DNA of 44,964 bases from Burkholderia ambifaria (GCF_001443045.1 NZ_LKPJ01000009.1:1433-46396), one strand, 5' to 3'; numbered from the stretch's first letter, positions 7,721 through 16,958 are shown. Program-made: numbers and translations. Notes: generated by a model not told the origin, from the letters alone.

Positions 7721-8645
7721 CGATACCTTTCGGCCGCGTCGTGCTGTCTTTCGACCCGCACGCCGAACAGGACTGGGTAGAACCGCTTTCGTCCACTTCC
7801 TCGAACGTGGCTCCGTGCGCGATCGCCTTGTAACGGAGCTTGTTCCGGAAGGACGACCAGGATGCGTCGTAGACGCTCTTCGCCATCCTGGTTCTGGCGA
7901 GCTTCGCGGCCGACACGTTGCCGACCGCGATGTAGTCAAAGCGCCGTACCAGATCGAGCGCGAGCTTGTGTTGGAAATCGGCACGGGCATTCGCGACCTT
8001 GGCGTGCAACTTCGCGATATGCCGCTTGTGCTTTCGCGCCCGTTGCGCTTTCGCGAGCTTCTCGGCCGCGCATCGACCGAACCGATCGTTAGGCAGCTTT
8101 TCGCCGGTCGAAAGTGTGGCGAAGTCTTTCAGGCCGAGATCGATGCCGATACCGGAACGGATCGGGCGGGCCTGAATATCGGGTATCTCGATCACGATGT
8201 TCAAGAACCAATGGCCGCGCGCCTCCTGCGCAAAGTTGGTTCCGTCTTTGATCTTGCCTTCAGGAAGCGGGCGGCTGTTGAACACGCGGAAAGTGTTGCT
8301 GGCGAAGCGAAACGCGTCGCCCTCGTGCTTCAGGTGACAGCCCTTCAGCGGCACCCAGCCCAGCGATTTCCTGCCGCGATAGCGCAGGTAAGGCCGACGA
8401 TGCTGACTGCGCGACTTCGCGTATTGCTCGCATGTCGCGTTGATCGTGCCGGAGTGGATACCGAGCGCCTTGCTGCTCCCCGTCGTCAGCATGTTCAGAT
8501 CGAATCCCGTCGGCCACTTCTTGCTCCACTTGAGCGCATGCTTCTGCGTATCGTTGCAAAAGTTCCAGACGTAGTTCACCGCACGGCTCTGCTTGTTGAG
8601 CAGTCCGTTGAGCGACTTCACGCGGTAGCGGTAGACAAGGATCAT
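7593..8645 (-). CDS. tnpB: TnpB, RNA-guided nuclease of an IS200/IS605-type element
   Basis: TnpB cuts DNA next to a short motif using an omegaRNA guide. The 350-residue protein has the N-terminal YRYRVKSLNGLL start, RuvC-I aspartate D169 (GIGIDLGLKDFA), a zinc ribbon (C293, C296, C318, C321) and RuvC-III HDRDTNAAVNIL (325-336). At the usual RuvC-II glutamate the sequence is YIAVGNVSAAKL, with no acid. Glutamates at 282-283 and 286 (FEEVDES) may substitute, as in known TnpB variants with a relocated glutamate. No tnpA is nearby, so this is a solitary copy. The ATG at 8645 matches family starts; the open frame extends upstream without support. The promoter sits so close that the mRNA may be leaderless. 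Confidence 0.9.
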   Translation of the reverse strand: MILVYRYRVKSLNGLLNKQSRAVNYVWNFCNDTQKHALKWSKKWPTGFDLNMLTTGSSKALGIHSGTINATCEQYAKSRSQHRRPYLRYRGRKSLGWVPLKGCHLKHEGDAFRFASNTFRVFNSRPLPEGKIKDGTNFAQEARGHWFLNIVIEIPDIQARPIRSGIGIDLGLKDFATLSTGEKLPNDRFGRCAAEKLAKAQRARKHKRHIAKLHAKVANARADFQHKLALDLVRRFDYIAVGNVSAAKLARTRMAKSVYDASWSSFRNKLRYKAIAHGATFEEVDESGSTQSCSACGSKDSTTRPKGIAGLRIREWACRDCGVEHDRDTNAAVNILRCGRASPGVGILRL

Positions 8646-8652
8646 GCCGTTG

Positions 8653-8683
8653 ATCCTAACCCGTGGAAGAAGCTGTCTGTCAA
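8653..8683 (-). promoter_or_regulatory. Predicted tnpB promoter
   Basis: On the minus strand TTGACA (8683-8678) is followed after 18 bp by TTAGGA, with TAGGAT one base further (8658-8653). The last -10 base is only 7 nt before the tnpB ATG, so transcription would start at or next to the start codon. Confidence 0.55.
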
Positions 8684-8794
8684 CAGCAATCCTTTCCTTC
8701 CCGCCATCCGCCCCGAAGGAAGTCCCCTTGGGGGAAATAGCGGGGTCTCTCGGAGCAAATTCTGATGAAAAATCCATTCAGGAGAGCATTAGCC

Positions 8795-10729
8795 ATGGTC
8801 GCCAGAAAACCGATTCAGGCCGTGCTGCTCGCCGTCGCGATCGCCGCGATTGCGCCGGCGGGACATGCAGGCAATACCACCGACTGGCTGGCGAACACCT
8901 ATGGCACGCTCGCGGCGCACGTTGGCAACGTCGCGCGTTCGATGTGGGTTGCGCCCGAAGGCGTGATCTATACGGCATCGATGTGGGACGAGTATGAAGG
9001 CGGTGTCGCGATCTATCAGAACGGCAAGAGCATCGGCTCGATCGGCACGCATTCGGAATTCCAGGGCAGCGCGATCACGGGCAACGCGACCTCGCTGTTC
9101 GTCGCGCTGCAGCCCGGCAGCGGGTACGGCAGCGGCGCCATCGGGCGCTACAACCGCGCGACGCGTTTTCGCGACAAGCTCATTCAGGTCACCGCCGCGA
9201 CGAACCAGCCGCGCATCGACGTCGTCACCGGGCTCGCCACGGCCGGCTCGCTGCTCTATGCGAGCGATTTCTACGGCAATCGCGTGCGGGTGTTCACGAC
9301 CGACGGCGTCTGGCAGCGGGACATCAACGTGTCCGCGCCGGGCGCGCTCGCGATCGACGGGGCGGGGAACGTATGGGTCGCGCAGAAAAGCGAGGGCTCG
9401 GTCGTCGAGTTCAGCCCGACCGGTGCGCTGCTGAACACGATCCGGCTGGCCGCCGGGTCGCAGCCGTCGGCGCTCTATTTCGATGCGGCGGCGGCACAGC
9501 TGATGGTCGGCGACGAAGGTCCCGACATGAACATCAAGCGCTATGGCGTGTCGGGCCGGCCTGCGCTGGCCGGCACGTTCGGCGTGCGCGGCGGCTATCT
9601 GGACACGACGACGGGCATCAAGGGGCAGGTCGGCGCGAAGCGCTTTACCCGCATCGCCGGGATCGGCAAGGACACGGCCGGCAACCTGTACGTGCTCAAC
9701 AACCCGTGGGGCGGCAGCTGGGATCTCGGCCGCAACGGTGCGACCGACATTCACGCGTACAGCAGCGCCGGCAGCCTGCGGTGGACGCTGCAGTCGCTCA
9801 ACTTCGAAGGTATCGCCGCACCGGATCCGGTCACGGACGGCGCGCTGTTCTACAGCGGTACGCACGTGTACAGCGGCACCGCGGGCGGCACCTTCGTCGC
9901 GAACACCGTCGATCCGTTCACGTATCCGTCGGATCCGCGCATCAATATGAGCGACACGCAGCGCGACGAGCACTTCGGGCTGCTGACGTCGGTCGGTGCG
10001 AACCGGATCCTCGTTGCAGCGGGACAGAATCCGCCGGTTTACTACTTCTTCCACTTCAACGCGGCCAACGGTTACGTCGCGATTCCCGACGGCTCGATTC
10101 CGGGGCCCGCGTTCAATACGACCCGGCGCGTGTCGGCCGGCTTCAGCCTCGACAGCAAGGGCGGCGTATGGGCCGGCCTCGACAAGACGGGCGCCATTTA
10201 TCACTATCCGCTGACCGGCTTCGATGCGAGCGGCAAGCCTGCGTGGGGGCCGGGCGTGCCGACGCCGGTGCCGGCCAGCATCCAGCCGCTGACGCGCGTC
10301 GTCTATCTCGCCGACAGCGACACGATGGTGCTCGCGCAGGGCGTGGTCGGGAGCACGGACTGGACGTCGATCGGCACGCGCATCGAGGTGTATCACGGCT
10401 GGAGCGCGGGCAACACGACGAAGCCGAATCCGGTGATCACGCTGCCGCACAGCGGCGCGAAGTCGATCGACGCGGCCGGCAACCATCTGTTCGTCGGCTA
10501 CTGGTTCAGCAGCAGCGGGCCGCTGTGGCCGAACATCGACGCGTTCAACCTCGACACCGGCAATCTCGACACGACGCTCGTCAACGCGAGCCCCGCGACC
10601 GTCGATACCAGCAGCGCGATCGATGCGATGTACAGCGTGCGCGCGTACCGCCGTTCGAACGGTGAATACGTGGTGACGAAGAACAACGTGAAGGGGAACA
10701 GCATCACCGTTTATCGGTGGACGCCTTGA
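8795..10729 (+). CDS. Secreted NHL/SMP-30-like beta-propeller protein, function unknown
   Basis: A 644-residue protein with a signal peptide (MVARK, a hydrophobic core, then AGHA before the predicted cleavage). The mature part holds repeats of the type 'LAIDGAGNVWVAQKSEGSVVEF' (here cut to the recognisable core AIDGAGNVWVA), 'GIGKDTAGNLYVLNN' and 'GFSLDSKGGVWAGLD'. These resemble NHL or SMP-30-type propeller blades. I chose ATG 8795 because AGGAGAG lies 8 bases upstream; an in-frame ATG at 8765 lacks a ribosome binding site and would spoil the signal peptide. No catalytic signature is seen. A tnpB element is inserted immediately upstream and may have replaced its promoter. Confidence 0.75.
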   Translation: MVARKPIQAVLLAVAIAAIAPAGHAGNTTDWLANTYGTLAAHVGNVARSMWVAPEGVIYTASMWDEYEGGVAIYQNGKSIGSIGTHSEFQGSAITGNATSLFVALQPGSGYGSGAIGRYNRATRFRDKLIQVTAATNQPRIDVVTGLATAGSLLYASDFYGNRVRVFTTDGVWQRDINVSAPGALAIDGAGNVWVAQKSEGSVVEFSPTGALLNTIRLAAGSQPSALYFDAAAAQLMVGDEGPDMNIKRYGVSGRPALAGTFGVRGGYLDTTTGIKGQVGAKRFTRIAGIGKDTAGNLYVLNNPWGGSWDLGRNGATDIHAYSSAGSLRWTLQSLNFEGIAAPDPVTDGALFYSGTHVYSGTAGGTFVANTVDPFTYPSDPRINMSDTQRDEHFGLLTSVGANRILVAAGQNPPVYYFFHFNAANGYVAIPDGSIPGPAFNTTRRVSAGFSLDSKGGVWAGLDKTGAIYHYPLTGFDASGKPAWGPGVPTPVPASIQPLTRVVYLADSDTMVLAQGVVGSTDWTSIGTRIEVYHGWSAGNTTKPNPVITLPHSGAKSIDAAGNHLFVGYWFSSSGPLWPNIDAFNLDTGNLDTTLVNASPATVDTSSAIDAMYSVRAYRRSNGEYVVTKNNVKGNSITVYRWTP

Positions 10730-10755
10730 CGGTGGCTGCGCGGCGCACGCGATGA

Positions 10756-10775
10756 CGCGGCGTCGGAACGCCGCG
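10756..10775. terminator. Hairpin between convergent genes
   Basis: CGCGGCGT-CGGA-ACGCCGCG forms an 8-bp stem with a 4-nt loop between the stop at 10729 and the convergent GNAT stop at 10781. There is no T-tract. It probably serves both directions. Confidence 0.45.
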
Positions 10776-10780
10776 CCGCT

Positions 10781-11230
10781 TCATGCGCGCCAAATCAGAT
10801 TCGCACTGGTTTCCGTTTCCGACGCAACGCGGAAGCCGAGGCGTTCGTAGAGGCGCCGCGCCGGATTGCCGTGCAGCACGCTGAGCGACACGGGCACGTG
10901 TTCTTGTGCCGCTTCGATCAGCAGTTCGCGCAGCACGGCTTCGCCGATGCCGTGTCCTTGCCGTGAAGGGTGGATCTGGATCTGGTGGACGTGCCATTCA
11001 GCGGCGGAGCGCGTGACCTTCAGCAAACCGATCGCGTTGGTGTCGGTGTTCGTGCCTTCGCAGACGATCATCGCATCTTCGAAGTTCGCCGCGATGCGCA
11101 GGTGGTGTGCTTCATCGTCGGTGGGCGCACCGACGCGTTGCAGATGCTCGGTCATCGTGAGCCGACGGAGCGTCAGCAGAAAGGGCAGGTCGGACGGAGA
11201 CGCGGGGCGCAGGTGGATCGCCGGTTTCAT
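10781..11230 (-). CDS. GNAT-family N-acetyltransferase
   Basis: A 149-residue cytoplasmic acetyltransferase. The acetyl-CoA loop is visible as HPSRQGHGIGEAVL (motif A, R/Q-x-x-G-x-G), with the preceding WHVHQIQIHP strand and the C-terminal NPARRLYERLGFRV (motif B). The ATG at 11230 is chosen over upstream in-frame starts because MKPAIHLRPASPSDL is the usual opening for this family. The substrate is unknown; similar proteins acetylate small molecules or protein N-termini. It is monocistronic and convergent with the propeller gene. Confidence 0.85.
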   Translation of the reverse strand: MKPAIHLRPASPSDLPFLLTLRRLTMTEHLQRVGAPTDDEAHHLRIAANFEDAMIVCEGTNTDTNAIGLLKVTRSAAEWHVHQIQIHPSRQGHGIGEAVLRELLIEAAQEHVPVSLSVLHGNPARRLYERLGFRVASETETSANLIWRA

Positions 11231-11520
11231 GATCGATGTGGATGTGCTCGGAGGCCCGAGCCTCGCAGCCGATGATTCCAGCATTCGCGACGCAGGTCAA
11301 AGGCCGGCCAGCGGAATCTGCCGCCCGGCCGGGCGACCCGCTCGCGGATTTCGGGCGACGCCAGGCACATGGTCACGGCTTCGTAGCCGGGCGCGCCACG
11401 GTAAGGCGCTACGTGGGAAGGCGGACTGTGGTTCGCCGGGCACCGGATGATCGCGTCATTCGGCCCGACTGTTGATAGATCGAGGATCGCCGATGAATAA
11501 AGGCGACCCCAAGGGCCCGG

Positions 11521-12432
11521 TCAAGCCTGCCTCGAAATCCGGTACACCCGCATCGCGTTGTCGTGCCAGATCGCCCGACGCGCCGCGTCGTCGAGGTCCG
11601 CCATCGCACGGGCAAACGTCCGCAGCAGCGCGGGATATGACACGCGCAACCCCGCCACCGGAAAGTTGCTCGCGAACAGGCAGCGCCGCCACCCGAATAT
11701 CGCGATCGTGTCGCGGATGATCCGCGCGTTGTCCGCCTCGTTCCACGCCGCATCGCGCAAGCCGAGTTCAGAGATCTTCACGGTCACGCGCGGCGATGCG
11801 GCCAGCGCCTGCATGCCGCTGCGCCAGCGCGCGAGCCCCGCCTCCGAGCGATCCCACGGCAGTCCCGCATGTTCGAGCACCACGTCGACGCCGGGCGCAT
11901 CGGCCAGCAGCGCGGCCGCGTCGCCGAGATGCCAGAACGGCACGCGCAGATCCCAGCTCAGGCCATGCGCGGCCAGGCGTTCCAGCGCGGCCGGCCAGCG
12001 TGGGTCGCGCAGCGTGCCGGGCCCGTCGACCACCGCATCCGGCGACGCGGCGGTGCGCGGCTTGAACCGCACGCCGCGCACGCGCGGCCACGCGGCCTGT
12101 TCGGCGAGCCGCTCGTGCGCATCGTCGGCCAGCAGGTCGACCCATGCGACGACCGCCGACGGCAGCCCGTGTGCGGCCGCGACCTCGTGCAGCCAGCGCG
12201 TTTCCGCGAGCGCTTCGCCGCGTGCCCGCTCGGCCTCGACGTGCACGCTCGCGACGATCGGCGCCCTTTGCGCCGCATGCCGGTAGTCGTTCACGCCGAA
12301 ATCACGGCATAGCGCCGCGTAGTCGCCGAACATGGAGTGCGCCGGGTCGTACCGGTCCTGCAGCCACGGGTAGTGCGCGCCGGTGCCGAGCTGCCACAGG
12401 TGATGATGCGCGTCGACGAGCGCGGCCGGCAT
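11521..12432 (-). CDS. Amidohydrolase, L-fuconolactonase-like (COG3618)
   Basis: A metal-dependent amidohydrolase-2 family protein of 303 residues. It opens with the TIM-barrel metal motif DAHHHLW (residues 7-13), followed by VRGVRFKPR, LEHAGLPW and SNFPVAGL near the C-terminus. The last usually reads SDFP, so the final metal aspartate may be replaced by asparagine. Relatives hydrolyse sugar lactones or 2-pyrone-4,6-dicarboxylate. It is the last gene of a leftward operon with a dehydratase and a DHDPS-like lyase, which suits a lactonase. The start is uncertain: ATG 12432 gives a normal N-terminus, while ATG 12486 would overlap the upstream gene. Confidence 0.8.
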   Translation of the reverse strand: MPAALVDAHHHLWQLGTGAHYPWLQDRYDPAHSMFGDYAALCRDFGVNDYRHAAQRAPIVASVHVEAERARGEALAETRWLHEVAAAHGLPSAVVAWVDLLADDAHERLAEQAAWPRVRGVRFKPRTAASPDAVVDGPGTLRDPRWPAALERLAAHGLSWDLRVPFWHLGDAAALLADAPGVDVVLEHAGLPWDRSEAGLARWRSGMQALAASPRVTVKISELGLRDAAWNEADNARIIRDTIAIFGWRRCLFASNFPVAGLRVSYPALLRTFARAMADLDDAARRAIWHDNAMRVYRISRQA

Positions 12433-12463
12433 CGCGTCCGGCGGCGGTGCGTCGCGGTGCGGC

Positions 12464-13411
12464 TCAGCGCGTGCCTGCGAGCACATACGACGCATCCGGT
12501 TCGCGCAGCGTCGGCAACGCGCCGACGAATCGCCACGCATCGAGATCGAGCTCGCGCACGTAGTCGTCCTGGAACGACACGTACGCGACGCGCCGCGACG
12601 GATGAAACGACAGCGCGGTCGGATTCGCGGGCAGCGCGACGCGTTCGATCTCTTCCAGCTGCCGCGCATCGAACACCGAGATCGACCGTTCGCCGGAATT
12701 CGTCAGCAGCAGCAGGTCGCGGCCGTCCGGCGCGCTGGTGCGGTAGATGCGGTTCGGATCGCTGCGCGTCTTCACGCGGCGGCCGCAGGTCATCGTGTCG
12801 GTGTCGATCTCGACGAGCGTGTCGTCGCCGCGATTCGCGACGAACAGCGTACGCTCGTCGCTCGACAGCGCGTTGCCTTCGGGACGCGGGCCGGGCATCA
12901 CCGCGCGCGGCGCGACGGTCGCATCGCGCGGATGGAACTGCGTGACCGTGTTCGACAGCAGGTGCACGCCGTATGCGCGGCTCGCGTCGCGCGTGAGCGT
13001 CACGAGGTGGGTCTTCACGCCGCCGGACGGCACGGCCATGTTCGGCACGGCCTGGCGGGTCGGTTCGTCGAACACGAGCAGCATGTCGTGCGCCTCGCTC
13101 ATCGCGTACAGCCGGCCGTCGCGATCGGTCGCCATCCCGTGCGGCCGGTAGTACGGCCACAGGTCGAGCATCCGCGTATGCGTGCGCTCGACGAGGTCGA
13201 TCTCGGCGATCCGGTGATCGCCTTCATGGCCGCGCGACCATGCGGTCTCGATTCCGAAGATGCCGACGTAAGCGAAGCGGTTGTTCACGTCGACGGTGAA
13301 CTCGTGCGGGAAGTTCGGCAGCACGACGTGCTTGAGCGCGGCTTTCGTTTCGAGGTCGTAGAAGCTGAAGGTATGGGCGCATTTCTGCACCAGCAACAGG
13401 ATGTCGTTCAT
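12464..13411 (-). CDS. YncE-like cytoplasmic beta-propeller protein
   Basis: A 315-residue seven-blade type repeat protein (YVTN/YncE group). Blades are seen as FPHEFTVDVNNRFAYVGIFG, RPHGMATDRDGRLYAMSE, GNALSSDERTLFVANRGDD and NPTALSFHPSRRVAYVSFQD. Unlike E. coli YncE it has no signal peptide, so it should act in the cytoplasm. Its position between an MFS carrier and a lactonase-like gene suggests a sugar-lactone role (some propellers are lactonases), but no active-site signature is clear. It lies 54 bp after the MFS gene. Confidence 0.78.
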   Translation of the reverse strand: MNDILLLVQKCAHTFSFYDLETKAALKHVVLPNFPHEFTVDVNNRFAYVGIFGIETAWSRGHEGDHRIAEIDLVERTHTRMLDLWPYYRPHGMATDRDGRLYAMSEAHDMLLVFDEPTRQAVPNMAVPSGGVKTHLVTLTRDASRAYGVHLLSNTVTQFHPRDATVAPRAVMPGPRPEGNALSSDERTLFVANRGDDTLVEIDTDTMTCGRRVKTRSDPNRIYRTSAPDGRDLLLLTNSGERSISVFDARQLEEIERVALPANPTALSFHPSRRVAYVSFQDDYVRELDLDAWRFVGALPTLREPDASYVLAGTR

Positions 13412-13465
13412 GGTGTGTCTCCGTGGTTTTGTTCGCGTGTTCGCGTGTTCGCGTGCCGGCGCGCG

Positions 13466-14758
13466 TCAGTCCTCGCAGCGCCGGGGCAGCGTCAGCGCGA
13501 GCAGGCCGGCCACCGCGAGCGTGACGGCGAGGCTGTACACGCCGGCCGCCGCGCTCACGTGCTGGGTCAGCACGCCGACCGCATAAGGGCCGCAGAAGCC
13601 GCCGAGGTTGCCGAGCGCGTTGATCAGGCCGCGCGCGCTGCCGGCCGTGTCGACGCTGCACAGCTTCGGCGGAATCGCCCAGAACACGCCGGCCGCTGCC
13701 TGCAGGAAGAAGCCGCAGCCGATCAGGAACGCGAACGACACGGCCATCGACGCATGCGTGAGCACCGACAGCGCGAGGCACGCGGCGAAGCCGACGAGCG
13801 GCAGCAGCACGAACAGGCGGCGCTTGCCGGTCCGGTCAGACAAATACGACGTGGCGAACATCCCGATCATCATCGCGACGTACGGCAGCATCGCGAGCAG
13901 GCCGACCTTGCCCATCCCGCCGTGCGTGAGGTTTTTCAGCAGCGTCGGCAACCACATCGTATAGCCGTAGATGCCGACCTGATAGCAGAAGTTGATCGCG
14001 ATCAGCAGCCAGATCGTCGGGTTGCGCAGCATCGCGCCGAACGATGCGGCGGCCGGCGTGCCGGCGGCCTGCTTGCGCGCCTGCTCTTCGCGCAGCGCGT
14101 CGAGGATGTACGCCTTCTCGCGCGGCGACACCCAGCGCGCGGTTTCCGGGCTGTCGTCGGCGAACATCAGCCACGCGAACAGGCACAGCAGCGACAGCGC
14201 GCCGGCGCTGAAGAACAGGTGACGCCAGTCGTACGCGGCGAGGATGAAGCCGGACAGCGGCGCGGTGATCATGCCGGCGAGCGGCACGAACATGATGACC
14301 ATCGCGTTCGCGCGGCCGCGTTCGCGGTCGGGAAACCAGTGGCTGACCATCGTCAGCACGACAGGCAGCATCCCGCCCTCGGCCACGCCGAGCAAAAAGC
14401 GCAGCGTCAGCAGTTGCCATGTATGCGTGACGAGCCCGGTCAGCACCGACAGCACGGCCCAGCTCACGAGCGACCAGGCGATGAAGGTCTTGCCGCTGCC
14501 GCGCGCCGCGCGCCGGCCGCCGGGGATCTGCAGGAACAGGTAGCCGAAGAAGAAGATGCCGCCAGCGAGGCCGGCCATCGTCGCGTCCATGCCGAGATCG
14601 GCATTCATCCCGCCCGGCATCGCGAATGCGATGTTCACGCGGTCCATGTACGAAACGATGCACGCGAGCAGCAGCGGCGGAATCACGCGCAGCCAGCGGC
14701 GGCGCGGAATGGCTTCGCCGGCTTCATAAGCCGGGGTGGCCGGGTTCAACAGGTTCAT
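13466..14758 (-). CDS. MFS transporter, anion:cation symporter (ACS) family
   Basis: A 430-residue, 12-segment inner-membrane carrier. The ACS family signature is clear at the first segment (CIVSYMDRVNIAFAMP), with GVAEGGMLPVVLTMVSHWFP in segment four. ACS carriers import organic anions such as hexuronates, galactonate, tartrate or phthalate. It lies within the PdxA-like/dehydratase/lyase operon, so it most likely imports the acid those enzymes degrade. The 101-bp gap to the upstream lyase gene contains GC-rich inverted repeats but no clear promoter. Confidence 0.9.
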   Translation of the reverse strand: MNLLNPATPAYEAGEAIPRRRWLRVIPPLLLACIVSYMDRVNIAFAMPGGMNADLGMDATMAGLAGGIFFFGYLFLQIPGGRRAARGSGKTFIAWSLVSWAVLSVLTGLVTHTWQLLTLRFLLGVAEGGMLPVVLTMVSHWFPDRERGRANAMVIMFVPLAGMITAPLSGFILAAYDWRHLFFSAGALSLLCLFAWLMFADDSPETARWVSPREKAYILDALREEQARKQAAGTPAAASFGAMLRNPTIWLLIAINFCYQVGIYGYTMWLPTLLKNLTHGGMGKVGLLAMLPYVAMMIGMFATSYLSDRTGKRRLFVLLPLVGFAACLALSVLTHASMAVSFAFLIGCGFFLQAAAGVFWAIPPKLCSVDTAGSARGLINALGNLGGFCGPYAVGVLTQHVSAAAGVYSLAVTLAVAGLLALTLPRRCED

Positions 14759-14859
14759 GACGTCTCCAATCCATGTGATGAGCGGCGGCGGCCTTCTGTC
14801 GGGCCGCCGTCACGCCGATGCGCAACGCACGCGCGTTGCAGGGGCAAACGGGTGCCGGG

Positions 14860-15777
14860 CTAGCGCCCCCAGCGCAGTACGAGCGGATCGAGCCGCCGCG
14901 CCGCGTCGAGCAGGCCCGCGCGTACCTGCGGATGCAGCTCGGGCCACGGCGCGCGCGGCCGGTCGCACGCAATCACGCCGCCTTCCTTCATCAGCGCCTT
15001 CGCGGTCAGGAAGCCCGACTGACGGTTCTCGTAGTTGATCAGCGGCAGCCAGCGCGCGTACTGCTCGCAAGCTTCGTCGCGGCGTCCGGCGAAATACGCG
15101 TCGGTGATCCGGCGAACGCCGTCCGGATAGCCGCCGCCCGTCATCGCGCCGGTCGCGCCGGCATCGAGGTCGGCGAGCAGCGTGATGCCTTCCTCGCCGT
15201 CCCACGGCCCCTCGATCGCGTCGCCGCCGAGCGCGATCAGCTCGCGCAGCTTCGACGCGGCGCCGGGCGTCTCGATCTTGAAGTACGACACGGCGTCGAT
15301 CTCACGCGCGAGCGTCGCAAGCAGCGACGCAGGCAGCGCGACACCGCTCGCGGGCGCGTCCTGGATCATCAGCGGAATGTCGAGGCCGTCGGCGACTTCG
15401 CGGAAGAATGCGCGCACCTGTGCTTCGGGCACGCGGAACGTCGCGCCGTGGTACGGCGGCATCACCATCACCATCGCGGCGCCGAGTGCCTGCGCCTGGC
15501 GATTGCGCTCCGCGCAGATCCGCGCGCTGAAGTGCGACGTCGTGACGATCACCGGCACGCGGCCAGCGACGTGCTCGAGGGTGGTGCGCGTGATGAGGTC
15601 GCGTTCGTCGTCGCCGAGCGCGAACTGCTCCGAGTAGTTCGCGTGGATGCAGATGCCCTGCGAACCGGCATCGATCATGAAGTCGAGGCAGCGGCGCTGG
15701 CCGTCGAGGTCGAGCGCGCCGTGCGCGTCGAAGATCGTCGGCGCGACCGGAAAGACGCCCTGGTAGCGTGCGTTCAT
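14860..15777 (-). CDS. DHDPS/N-acetylneuraminate-lyase family protein, sugar-acid lyase or dehydratase
   Basis: A 305-residue TIM-barrel class I (Schiff-base) enzyme. Lysine K167 in SYFKIE is the predicted Schiff-base residue. The loop that reads GTTGE in DapA is here HANYSE (to E50), and the YNxP tyrosine loop is replaced by IQDAP (139-142). It is therefore unlikely to be DapA. Related proteins are 2-keto-3-deoxy-sugar-acid aldolases or dehydratases. The ATG lies 8 bp after the stop of the dehydratase gene, so the two are tightly linked and probably act in sequence. Confidence 0.85.
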   Translation of the reverse strand: MNARYQGVFPVAPTIFDAHGALDLDGQRRCLDFMIDAGSQGICIHANYSEQFALGDDERDLITRTTLEHVAGRVPVIVTTSHFSARICAERNRQAQALGAAMVMVMPPYHGATFRVPEAQVRAFFREVADGLDIPLMIQDAPASGVALPASLLATLAREIDAVSYFKIETPGAASKLRELIALGGDAIEGPWDGEEGITLLADLDAGATGAMTGGGYPDGVRRITDAYFAGRRDEACEQYARWLPLINYENRQSGFLTAKALMKEGGVIACDRPRAPWPELHPQVRAGLLDAARRLDPLVLRWGR

Positions 15778-15785
15778 GGCGGGCC

Positions 15786-16958
15786 TCACTCGACGATGTC
15801 GAACTGGTCGAGGAACTCGGTCTTCAGCGTGAGACCGAGGCCCGGCACGTCGTCGCGCAGCTGCAGGAAGCCGTTCTCGGCCACCGGTTCGCCGTCGAAG
15901 ATGTAATAGAACAGCTCGTTGCCGACTTCGACGTCGAACATCGGGAAGTACTCGCTCATCGGCGACGCGAGCGTGCTCATCGTCAGGTGATAGTTGTGCA
16001 TCTGGCCCGCATGCGGAATCACCGGCACGCTGTATGCCTCGCACAGCGCGTTGATCTTGTGCGCCATCGTGATCCCGCCGACGCGGTTCGTGTCGTATTG
16101 CACGACCGACACGGCCTTGCGGTCCAGCAGCTGCTTGAAGCCGTACAGCGAGAACTCGTGCTCGCCGCCGGAGATCGGGATGTTCGTGAGCTGGTTCAGT
16201 TCCGCGTAGCCGTCGATGTCGTCGGCGATCACCGGCTCCTCGAGCCAGCGCGGCTGATATTTCTCGAGCTTCGGCAGGATGCGCTTCGCGTACTCGAGAT
16301 TCCAGCCCATGTAGCACTCGAGCATCAGGTCGTTGTCGTAGCCGATCACCTCGCGGATCGCCGCGACCGACTTCAGGTTCTCCATCACGCCCTGCTGGCC
16401 GTGCGCGGGCCCGTAGCCGAAGCGCATCTTGAACGCGCGGAAGCCTTCCTTCAGATACTGCTGCGCTTCTTCCTGCATTGCCCTCAGGTCGGTGCGGTAG
16501 AGCTTCGAGTAGTAGCAGGGGATCTTTTCCTTGGTGCGGCCGCCGAGCAGCTTGAACACGGGCTTGCCGACGCTCTTGCCGAGGATGTCCCAGATCGCGA
16601 TGTCGACGGCCGAGATCGCCGCCATGCCGATGCCCTTGCGGCCCCACGCATGGGTCGCGCGGTACATCCGCTGGTTCAGGTATTCGTAGTCCCACGGGTC
16701 CTGGCCGATCACGAGCGGCGCGAGGTACTGGTCGATGATCACCTTCGCGACGTGCGGCGCGAGCGCGACGTTGCCGAGGCCGACGATGCCGTCGTCGGTC
16801 TCGACCTCGACGACCGTCCACGCATGGAAACGGAACGTGCTCATGGTTTCCTGCGGCGCGTATAGCAGGTCCATCGCGTTCGAGCAGAAGTTGCCTTGCG
16901 GCGGGACGGTCTTGCCTTTCCACTGGAATACGCGGGCGCGCACGGAGCGGATTTTCAT
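15786..16958 (-). CDS. Enolase-superfamily sugar-acid dehydratase (L-rhamnonate dehydratase-like)
   Basis: A 390-residue mandelate-racemase/muconate-lactonizing type enzyme that would dehydrate an aldonate to a 2-keto-3-deoxy acid. Metal ligands fit E214 (MLECYMGW), E240 (RWLEEP) and E266 (SGGEHE). H316 in VIPHAGQ matches the catalytic histidine of the RhmD-like group, and FKMRFGYGP holds the K-x-R element. The exact sugar acid cannot be assigned. It lies 50 bp after the PdxA-like gene and 8 bp before the DHDPS-like gene. Confidence 0.87.
   Translation of the reverse strand: MKIRSVRARVFQWKGKTVPPQGNFCSNAMDLLYAPQETMSTFRFHAWTVVEVETDDGIVGLGNVALAPHVAKVIIDQYLAPLVIGQDPWDYEYLNQRMYRATHAWGRKGIGMAAISAVDIAIWDILGKSVGKPVFKLLGGRTKEKIPCYYSKLYRTDLRAMQEEAQQYLKEGFRAFKMRFGYGPAHGQQGVMENLKSVAAIREVIGYDNDLMLECYMGWNLEYAKRILPKLEKYQPRWLEEPVIADDIDGYAELNQLTNIPISGGEHEFSLYGFKQLLDRKAVSVVQYDTNRVGGITMAHKINALCEAYSVPVIPHAGQMHNYHLTMSTLASPMSEYFPMFDVEVGNELFYYIFDGEPVAENGFLQLRDDVPGLGLTLKTEFLDQFDIVE

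Noticed and set aside
11231..11480. Short minus-strand frame (containing RGAPGYEAVTMCLASPEIRE) between the GNAT and amidohydrolase genes
   Set aside because: No good start codon or ribosome binding site and no recognised family. Its codon use is mixed.
14860..15777. dapA (4-hydroxy-tetrahydrodipicolinate synthase)
   Set aside because: The GTTGE and YNxP loops are replaced, and the gene lies in a catabolic operon with a dehydratase and an organic-anion carrier.
14860..16923. A 687-codon open frame that looks like a fusion ending in the DHDPS-like protein
   Set aside because: Its first 382 codons are an arginine-rich shadow of the dehydratase gene. The real lyase starts at 15777 with a family-typical N-terminus.
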